A stretch of DNA of 64,000 bases, from assembly GCF_027595985.1 (NCBI RefSeq), contig NC_073311.1, forward strand, positions 33,697,557 to 33,761,556, given 5' to 3'. This DNA is from Sorex araneus. Taxonomy: Eukaryota; Chordata; Mammalia; Eulipotyphla; Soricidae. Shown here in pieces: positions 11,568 to 19,623 of the stretch (the first letter of the stretch is position 1; every line of letters starts with the position of its first letter). A model generated the notes under the pieces. The model did not search any database. It had not been told where the DNA came from and saw only the letters and a program-made list of their open reading frames with translations. A program made the translations under genes and the position numbers.

Positions 11568-11756
11568 GGGGCTGGAGCGATAGCACAGGGAATAGGGTGT
11601 TTGCCTTGCATGAGGTCGACTGGGGTTCAATTCCCAGCATCCCATATGGTTTCCCGAGTATGGCCAGGAGTAATTCCTGAGTGCATGAGCCAGGAGTAAT
11701 TCCTGAGTACATGAGCCAGGAGTAACGCCAGCTGTGACCCAAAAAGAAAAAAAAAA
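11568..11756 (+). mobile_element. F1 SINE with internal 26-bp duplication
   Basis: Starts GGGGCTGGAGCGATAGCACA with B-box GGTTCAATTCCC and ends in AAAAAGAAAAAAAAAA. The body unit ATTCCTGAGTGCATGAGCC...AGGAGTA is repeated in tandem once, with one base difference. The flanks TGTGAGTTT and TATGAGTTT fit a slightly decayed TSD. Confidence 0.9.
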
Positions 11757-12237
11757 TATGAGTTTCTATCTGCCACCATTTTTTCTATTTCTGAAGCTTT
11801 CTTTATTCCGTTTTTAGCATAATAATATGAGTAATTGGTTTTTAATTTTTTTCAATCTATGTTTTTCTATTTCTTGGGAAATGTTGAATATATTATTTTG
11901 ATAAGAATTCCTCTAGGATAAAATTTCATTCTTTCAGGTCTATAAGAATGTTTTATACTGCCTTCACAGTTTTACTTCAGAAATTAGTGGAAACTCTGGT
12001 ACGTCTACAGAATGGAATAACACAAAGCCATTAAGAAAAATAAAGTCATGAAATTTGCTTCCAAATGGATGGACAAGGAAAGTATCATGCTGAGTGAAAT
12101 GAGCCAGAAGAAAAGAATCAGATATAGAATTACCGTGTTCATTTGTGGAATATAAAAAAAAAAAATTAATATGAGTCGAATATCCAAGTCCAGAAAAGCA
12201 GGGGCCAGGACGACTGGTCAAGGATTGGAAGCTTGTC

Positions 12238-12263
12238 ATGTGTGTGTGTGTGTGTGTGTGTGT
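12238..12263 (+). repeat. (TG)n microsatellite
   Basis: About 12 TG units inside the L1 3' UTR. Confidence 0.95.
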
Positions 12264-12429
12264 GGCAGGGAGGGGGGCAGGCAATGGGCAGTTAGGACAG
12301 AGAAGGGACCAATATAACAACAGTAGTTAGAAATGATCACTCTGGACAAGAACTGAGTGTTGAAAGTAGGTAAAAGGTATATTCATGATAACCTTTAAGT
12401 ATCTGTATTGTAATCATAATGCCCAAAAG

Positions 12430-12545
12430 GAGAGAGAGAGAGATAGAGCCAAAGACAGAGGCACACAGAGACAGAGAGACAGATACAGAGAGACAGAGAA
12501 AGACAGAGACAGAGATAGAGAGATAAGACAGAGAGAGAGAGAGAA
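12430..12545 (+). repeat. GA-rich low-complexity tract
   Basis: Imperfect GAGA and GACAGA repeats inside the L1 3' UTR. The minus-strand frame over it is a low-complexity translation, not a gene. Confidence 0.9.
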
Positions 12546-12663
12546 CATTATATAATGACAGAACATTATATGACTGAAACCCAATCAGAAACAACTTTGT
12601 AATGTGTATCTCACTGTGATTCAATTTTAAACAAAACATTTTTTAATAAAATAAGAAGACCTC

Positions 12664-12832
12664 TGGGCTGGAGATACAGCAGAGAGTAAGGAGCTTGCCT
12701 CTGTGTATGGCTGACACAGGATAGAACCCCAGCAACCTGTAAGGTCTCTCAAGCCAGCCACAAGTGAACCGTGAACACAGAGTCAAGAGTAAAACCTCAT
12801 CTCAGCTGGGTGTGGCTCCCCACAAAAAATAA
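12664..12832 (+). mobile_element. F1-like SINE, diverged
   Basis: GGGCTGGAGATACAGCAGAG, GGATAGAACCCCAGC and CTGGGTGTGGC followed by CACAAAAAATAAG give the F1 order. It sits right after the L1 tail. Confidence 0.7.
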
Positions 12833-12865
12833 GTGGGAATTCATAATTATTTCATTATACATGAT

Positions 12866-13127
12866 GGCTGGAGTGATAGCATATCGGTTGTGCATTTGCC
12901 TTTCATGTGCCCGACCTGAGCTGGATTCCTCTGCCCCTCTCGGAGAGCCCGGCAAGCTATTGAGAGTATTGCACCCCCGCAGAAGAGCCTGGCAAGCTAA
13001 CCGTGTGTATTGGATATGCCAAAAACAGTAACAATAAGTCTCTCAATGAGAGACGTTGCTGGTGCCCGCTCTATCAAATCGATGAGCAACAGGAAATAAA
13101 TAAATAAATAAATAGTAAATAAATAAA
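12866..13127 (+). mobile_element. F2 SINE with A-rich (AAAT)n tail
   Basis: The head, B-box (GGATTCCTCTGCC), F2 body and most of the RTE-derived end (GAGACGTTGCTGGTGCCCGC, ATCGATGAGCAAC) are present. After CAACAGG, however, the usual GATGACAGTGACAG is replaced by (AAAT)n. The flanks ATACATGAT and ATATATGAT (12857-12865 and 13128-13136) look like a TSD. This is the only F2 copy here with an L1-style tail. Confidence 0.85.
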
Positions 13128-13136
13128 ATATATGAT

Positions 13137-14245
13137 TGTCATTTTCCCCTTAGCTGATTTGTCTACTTTCTTCTCAAATTTTATTTCTTAGCAATTAACT
13201 AGACATGATTTTTCCACGCATTTATTCTTTTTAAATGCACAGAGCATTTTCTTTCTGAAAATAAAATTGAGCCTTTCATCAAGTTTGGTGAACTTTTCAA
13301 CCATTATTTCTTTAAAAGTATTCACTGTCCATAAAGTTTCTTCTCTCTTTCTGGAACTCCAATTACACACATACTATAAACTTTTGTATAGTTCCATAGG
13401 TCCATGGGTCTCTGTTCTTTCAATCCTCCCTCAGATAATATACTCTATATTATTGGATTATTTTTTAATTTATTTTTATCACTTCCATTTTCCATTTAGC
13501 CAATTCATTGCAGTTTAAGTTCAAGTTTGTTGTTTTATTTATAGAATTTACATATGACTATTGATAATGGTTCTAATCTCTCTAATTTTCTGTTTTTCAT
13601 TTCTTGCAAGTATATTTTCTTATTACTATGGTTAGTTGCAGTTTCTGCTTTAAACTCCATAGTTTGTCAATTATTCTGTGGTTTGACTTTGGTTGGGTAT
13701 CTTTTCTCTTGAGATAAACTCAGACTTCTGTAAATATTTAAACATCAAAAACGTTTTTAACTGTGTAGTGAACATAGTGAATTATTCAAGGATGATCCTT
13801 TTCTCCTTACTTCAATGGACAATTAATTGTGTTGCTCTTCAATGGAAAGATACGTCCTTTGAGTGGTGATTAAAATATCAGTTTTATTCTTTTATTCCAT
13901 TGTACTGTTTTATCTCTGTCCTAAAAATTTTAATTCAAGATTTTATTCAAATTTTTGGCAGAAAATATACATAATCATATAGGAATCAATTGGAACTTCT
14001 CTGCCCTTACTCTATTCTTTGCTGTCTTCCCATTTCATTTTTCTAACCATTGTAATTTCCCTCCTCTATGTCATCTCACTTTTCAAATCAGAAAGATCTT
14101 TGCTACCTCTGAAAACAGAATACTCACTCATTAACCCAAGTGTCATCTTTTGCTCAGAATTGACAAAATTTTCTTTACTCTCCAATCCTGAAAAGAAAAA
14201 AAAGATGTTTTTAGGGTCATAAAAATAGCTTAAGGGGTTTGAATG
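13137..14245. other. Unassigned AT-rich spacer
   Basis: Long T-rich stretches. Parts resemble the reverse of L1 ORF2 noncoding-strand composition, but I could not anchor an L1 motif. No gene is supported. Confidence 0.4.
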
Positions 14246-14251
14246 CATGCC

Positions 14252-14981
14252 TGTAAAAACTAAGGCTCGCCGACGGATGTGCGCTCGCACTCACAGGCTC
14301 TCCGGGCGGCTCTGTCTCACCGCCCTCGTTCGGTGCTCTGGAACCGCTGTGTGTGGGCTGGATCGGGACAACTGTTGGCCAAGGACAGGCAAAGGAAGAA
14401 CGAGGACCAAGCTGGTTGCTGATTAGTTACTGTTTATTCAATCTTCCATCTTTCTCATCTCCCGCACTACCAGCTCTGTCCTCTCTCTCTCTCAATCTAC
14501 TCTATCCTCTCCCCATCTCTCTCCTCCCTTTTTCCTCTCTCGCCCTTGCCCCCAGGTTACACACTGCCAGGTCATCATAAGAAAGCCCTTCCTGAGGGCT
14601 GTCAGGTTTAAAGGGAACACAACCTAGGGGCGTTCCAAAGCTTCCTGACTGCCAGCATGCAAAATACTTCTTAAGGGTGTTTTCTCCTCTCCCCATTCCA
14701 AACACTCATTAACATCTTAATACTAGTTATTTTTGTATGGATATATCAAGAGATACATTGAGGCTTACAAAAGCATAACATTTGCTAAGTCTTCCTGTGC
14801 CCATACAAAAAGGGCATTGCTCTGAATAAACTATGCAAAGTACTCAAGGAGAAAATAAAAACATTATTTACAAGTCAACAGGACACTAAGAAAGAAGCTA
14901 CAAATAAACAAAGAGGAATAGGAGCACTGTAAGGGGAATAACCCAATAAACCGAAACTACCTGAGGCTATGTTATCCTACA
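14252..14981 (-). mobile_element. ERV solo LTR B with perfect 6-bp TSD
   Basis: TGTAAAAACTAAGG... to ...ATGTTATCCTACA (730 bp), flanked on both sides by CATGCC (14246-14251 and 14982-14987). A 6-bp duplication and TG/CA ends are typical of class II (ERVK-like) integrations. The poly(A) signal on minus is the reverse of TTTATT at 14433-14438. The element lacks about 300 bp present in LTR A; the missing piece lies after GAGGCTT near 14765. No internal viral genes are present, as expected after LTR-LTR recombination. Confidence 0.85.
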
Positions 14982-14987
14982 CATGCC

Positions 14988-16274
14988 TTGTATTTATGAA
15001 GCCCCAACCATATGGTTCCAAGGACCACTGGGTGTGGCTCTGGTGGCTGTTTACAGGACCAGACTAAGCAACATGCAGTCTTAGGCACAGACACTTTTAG
15101 ACCCACAGTAGGCCACAAATCTCCAACTCTGATTCCTTGACACCCAAGGCTGCTATAATAACTTCTGTTAATTTTTTCATAGATATAATAATTATCTATA
15201 ATTCAACACAACTCACTTGTCTATAGCAGAAGTCAGCCTCTAGTTATAAAACATAAATGCAGATTTCTTTGGTTATTTCTTTTTCATCTTTCTTTTATAC
15301 AAAAAAAACCTTCCTTGATTACAGAAACAAACATTGAAGAATATAGCTTGAGGATTTGTGAGGATATTGATATTTTCCATTTCAGTTTCTTAAAATGCAG
15401 TTAGTTTCCTCAAAGTTATGAGACAAATTGACTGGAAGAATTGAGGTGTCTGGAAAGATTTCAAAGGGAAGGAAACTTCATAATGGAGTAGAGCAAGAGA
15501 TAATTCTAAACACATTGATGAGACATCAAATGATAGAGAAATGCAATGGATGTGGGAAAAAAAAGAACCAAGAAGAATTTGGCCAGAACTCAAACCTCAT
15601 TAAATCATTCCAAGGGCCATTTACTTGGCCACCCATGCTAAAAGGAAATGAGAACTAAAGATGGTAAATCCTGCTGAACATGAAGGGGGGGGGGAGAGAA
15701 ATTAGCTCAGGCATTTTTTCAAGAAACATGAGTCATGAGCACACATACACAAAAGTTACAATGGAAAATGGTGCTGCTTGTGTACTCTAGTAATAAGGCT
15801 ACTTTTGAGAACAATTTTAGTATTGGTTATATTAATAAATTCTGCAAATGAGTAAGTTCATTTGGTGTTTGTCCTTCTCCTGAATCACTTTGGACACAAA
15901 TCATTTTACTTTGAGTTACAATACTGATGACCCAACCATGGGGTAATGAGGGAGGAAATAATGAGTGAATTTGTGGTGCCCTAATCCCCGTGGTGGGAGG
16001 TCGTGTGTAACTAACTGGTGGTGAGCTGCAGCAATTTTACAAAAGTGCTTTGACCCTAATGTAACTAACCCAAACTATAATAAAAAAAAATTTAAATGCA
16101 AAGAAGGTGCATCACTAAATAGGTGAAAAAAATGTCTACCTTGTTAGATAGAGTGGAAATCTCACTAGAGAGGACATGGACAAGAATTTTGAATACTGTA
16201 GAGTAAGAACACCTTATTAAACACATTTAAAGAAGCATGCATCTTCTCTGTTGTCATTTATAAAAAGATTGTCC
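14988..16274. other. Spacer without recognised gene
   Basis: Mostly unassigned. Near 15000-15060, AACCATATGGTTCCAAGGAC and CTGGGTGTGGCTCTGG may be an eroded SINE. A G-run occurs at 15686-15695. Confidence 0.45.
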
Positions 16275-16286
16275 TTCCATAATCTG

Positions 16287-16524
16287 GAATGATAGCACAG
16301 TGGTAGGGCATTCGCCTTTCACGCAGCTGACCCATGTTCGATTTCTCCGCCCCTCTTGGAGAGCCCGGCAAGCTACCGAGAGTATCTTGCCCGCACGGCA
16401 GAGCCTGGTAAGCTACCCGTGGCACATTGGATATGCCAAAAACAGTAACAATAAGCATCACAATGAGAGACGTTACTGGTGCCCACTCGAACAAATCGAT
16501 GAGCAACGGGATGACAGTGACAGT
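16287..16524 (+). mobile_element. F2 SINE, full length
   Basis: A perfect 12-bp TSD, TTCCATAATCTG, flanks it (16275-16286 and 16525-16536). The order is a head with AATGATAGCACAGTGGTAGG, B-box GTTCGATTTC, two body half-units (AGCCCGGCAAGCTACC and AGCCTGGTAAGCTACC), ATGCCAAAAACAGTAACA, GAGACGTTACTGGTGCCCAC, ATCGATGAGCAACGGG and the tail ATGACAGTGACAG. It is the clearest F2 reference copy in the window. Confidence 0.95.
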
Positions 16525-16536
16525 TTCCATAATCTG

Positions 16537-17355
16537 CTATTATTTTGGAAAGCAAGGTAAAATATTTTGACCATCTACCAGAGCCTCAGTACTGTGAATT
16601 CCAAAGACAGACCCAGCAAACTCCTTAGGAATATTATTTGTTTCTCAATAGAAAAGCACTTTCTGGCCACATGTTTACACATATAGACTGTTGTCAAGAC
16701 ATCAGCACATTAAAGATCGAATTGATGCAGCTTGACAGAAACAACCTACTGATCAACCCAAACAAGTGTTTGCATTAAATAATAATTTATACTATGCGTA
16801 AGCAAAGGTAAGTGCTTTCTCTGTGGGGTGGCAGATAGAGAAACTAACAGTTTCTTGTTTAGACAGAAAGGCCTGACAAGGAAGAGCTCATTAAGGCCTC
16901 TAGAGAGGGCTGACAGCTGAGGAGCTGTCGGTGCTGTCAAAAGACCTTGGAAAATGATTCTTGTTTTTGAATCAGAATTTTCTGAATCACCAGCAGGATA
17001 CCAGGAGCACATTGTTTTCTTGCTTGCTTATTTCCTCCCCTTTCAATGCTATCAGAATCTTCCCAAAACCTTAACTGGCTTAGAAACTTTTTTGTTTTGG
17101 CATGCATGCCCCCACACAAACAGGAACCTGTTTTCTCAGAAATCTCTTCATTTGTTCTTGCTTCTATTCTGCTCAATTAATGTCAGGCTTGGCTTTGAAA
17201 GGCCTGTTATTGTGCATGTGTGTGCATGTGTGTGTGTGTGTGTTTGTATGTGCACGCATATGTGTGTTTATGTGTGATGTGTGTGAAAGTAAAAGACACA
17301 GAGAGACAGACTGACTTTGTATCCTTAGGAGGAGCAAAGAAGAAATGGGAAAAAT
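16537..17355. other. Spacer with (TG)n run
   Basis: No gene recognised. A TG-rich microsatellite covers about 17218-17285 and explains the cysteine- and valine-rich frames there. Confidence 0.55.
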
Positions 17356-17365
17356 AAAGTATTGA

Positions 17366-18269
17366 GCCTCACGCATGAGTGAAGTCCCACGGAACTCAGG
17401 TAATGTGGAGCTTTGTGACCTTGGACTCTGGGCTCAATGGGACCAGGAGCGGAGATCCTCTGCCTGTTTCCCCGTCTCCCAGGGGTCATGCCCATAAGCC
17501 ACCTCATGCCAGTGCCAGATCATCTCGTCATTGGCCACCTCCAGATCTCATGGCTGCTTCTCCCGAAAGGGAGCATAATATGAGGCCCCCATAACCATGC
17601 CACTGCCAGGCTATTTCACATGGGGTGCACCAGAGGGGGGCCGGTGAGATCCCTCCCTGCCCCAAGGGACCCAGTTCCAGCAGCCAAAAGACTCCACAAC
17701 CCAACTGCTGCCACACTCAAGGCTGCTTCTCACACTCAGGCTGAGCCTCACATAAGAGTAAACGTATTCCTGGACTGCACGCCCACTTTTGTAGCTGTGC
17801 AACATATCATAGCACACTACCTACCCATTCTCCATAATTACTACACTACACTTGATAGTTCAGATAGAGTCAACGCATCATAGAGGGAAATATATATATA
17901 TGTCTATATGCATATATATGCATATATATTTACTTTCAGATATATATACCAAAGCTCACATCACTTGGACTTTAACAACATGCTAGTGATATTCTATAGA
18001 ATGTCTTTATGGCTCCTGCCAAAATAGAACAATCTTCGCACTGTTTTCTATATGAATATTACTTTTATGTAAGCATGTCCAGCAGTTCTTTTTAACAGAC
18101 AATGTGAAATATATTATTTTGGTTGTGTTTTGGGCAGAGATTGGGGCTTGGGATGGAAACATCCTGAATTTTATGGTAGGAAGGTATAATGGTAGTGGGA
18201 TGGCCATTTGAATATTAAATGTAATCAAATATTGTGAACTAACTTATAAAATAAAAAAATTGAAAAAGT
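17366..18269 (+). mobile_element. Retroposon D, about 0.9 kb, L1-like tail
   Basis: The flanks AAAGTATTGA (17356-17365) and AGAGTATTGA (18270-18279) are a near-perfect TSD. The 5' half is a GC-richer, CCAC- and CCTCC-rich leader. An AT microsatellite lies at about 17888-17945. The 3' part has TTTATGGCTCCTGCCAAAAT, GGGGCTTGGGATGGAAAC, TTGAATATTAAATGTAATCA and an A-rich end. It has no coding potential that I recognise. Related copies are E (18333-23053), a 3' fragment at 51786 and a reversed 3' fragment at 33660. It appears to be a non-autonomous, L1-mobilised family. Confidence 0.75.
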
Positions 18270-18332
18270 AGAGTATTGACTTGCAAAACGAGAAATTTGT
18301 CAAAAGACTACTGTTACAAAAATATCCTGCAG

Positions 18333-18931
18333 TTCAACGGAACTGGGAATGGGTGTCCTCCCCCCATGTCCCCTCATTTCCAGCAACTTGGCAGTCATGC
18401 TGATAAAACACCTCTGGCTGGCGCAAGATAATCTCATCAACTGCCACCATACAGAGACTCATTGTTCTTCTCTCAGAAGAGAGCGTAAAACAACTTGCCA
18501 TAACCATACTGCCAGACCCCGTACCAGGCTGTTTCACTCAGGGCCACCCAGAGGGGGGAGGGTGAGGCACCTCCCTGTCCCAAAGGACTAAGCCCCAGCA
18601 GCTGAAAATCTCCAGAACTCAACTGCCACCATGCCCATGGCTGCTCTCCACATGCTTGGGTGGAGTGAACTTTTCCCTGGACATCCCATATCTCACACCA
18701 CTCCAACAGTAGCGCACATTTGAAGAGGTTAAAAGTAGAAGCCAACCAATATTAGGGGGAAATATATTTATACAGATATAGATATAAGCACACAAGGCTC
18801 AACCTTTAATAACACATTAATAATCTATTATAGAAGGGTTTAATGGCTCCTGAGTGAAATACAACAATCTTCATACACTCTTCCCTAAGCCAAGTTTTTT
18901 GGAGAATTTTCAGAGGTTTATTCATGAAAAC
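18333..18931 (+). mobile_element. Retroposon E, 5' part (D family), split by RTE
   Basis: It is homologous to D from its start (TTCAACGGAACTGGG against D's CCCACGGAACTCAGG) through the GC-rich leader (CCAGAGGGGGGAGGGTGAGG) to TTTAATGGCTCCTG. It breaks off at about 18931 and resumes at about 22861 on the far side of the RTE. CTGCAG lies just before its start (18327-18332) and just after its end (23054-23059). Confidence 0.7.
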
Positions 18932-18943
18932 AATACCTGTCAC

Positions 18944-19607
18944 ATCGCGGGACTGGGACAACTCCACACTGCGGGGGGGCACTGGAGTGGGGCGGTGCCA
19001 GCCCAGCCTCCAGGTGGCCCGGGCCGCCGGAAGTCACACCCTCAACCCACCCTCGGCGCCATCTTGCCACATTCAATAGAGAAGCCGGGCCTTGTGGTGA
19101 GCAACGCGGCCGGAGAATGCTCCGGACCTGAGACAGGGCCAGCAACACTGGGGATCCAGACGAAGGAGGTACAGCAGGCACACCTTCTCCAGATGGAGCC
19201 CCGGAGACACTGAGCAGCAACTAACACGGCTCCGGGATGCGGGACTGGGACAACTCCGATTAGCAGCCACGCGACCTTTTCTAAAATCCGAAAACATACA
19301 ATCTTTTAATGGAAAACTAATTATCAAATGCTTCCTTAGTAGGGTTATCTTGTTTGGGGGTATAACTCCCACAACAATAGTGAGTTTTGTGTTGAAATAT
19401 GGAACGTAATGAAGGTAAAGAGAAAATGAAGTGAAATTCATCAGTTATACAGTTGGGGAGGAGGGGCAGGGGAGGGGGTATACTGGGGTTTCTGGTGGTG
19501 GAATATGGGCACTGGCGAATGGATGGGTGTTTGAATATTGTATAACTGAGACATAAACCTGAGAAATTTGTAACTTTCCACATGGTAATTCAATAAAAGT
19601 TAAAAAA
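18944..19607 (+). mobile_element. Composite retroposon F: GC-rich monomer plus L1 3' UTR
   Basis: A 12-bp TSD, AATACCTGTCAC, flanks it (18932-18943 and 19608-19619), with an A-tail before the right copy. The first 300 bp are GC-rich. GCGGGACTGGGACAACTCC occurs at 18947-18965 and again at 19239-19257, as if one promoter monomer of about 292 bp were followed by the start of another. CGCCATCTTG (19057-19066) is the reverse of a YY1-like CAAGATGGCG. The 3' part (GGTGGTGGAATATGGGCACT, GTATAACTGAGACATAAAC) matches the 3' UTR of the L1 at 23.8-24.5 kb. It has no ORF of its own. Confidence 0.75.
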
Positions 19608-19623
19608 AATACCTGTCACCTGT

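Larger units (their letters stand above)
11970..12660 (+). mobile_element. L1 3' end fragment
   Basis: It matches the end of L1 ORF2 and the 3' UTR: CAGAATGGAATAAC, CAAATGGATGGACAAGGAAA, ATGCTGAGTGAAATGAGCCA, TTGTGGAATATAA. These are the DNA counterparts of conserved mammalian L1 C-terminal codons. It ends in an A-rich stretch near 12650. The 3' UTR part carries a (TG)n run and a GA-rich tract. Confidence 0.8.

Noticed and set aside
9594-14981. LTRs A and B as the two ends of one provirus
   Set aside because: B has its own 6-bp TSD on both sides, and the 3.7 kb between them holds SINEs and an L1 end, not retroviral genes.
16287-16360. tRNA gene (A-box and B-box present)
   Set aside because: It is the head of a SINE with TSDs and no tRNA cloverleaf 3' half; the same head recurs dozens of times.
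17218-17285. Cysteine- and valine-rich small protein
   Set aside because: Translation of a (TG)n microsatellite.
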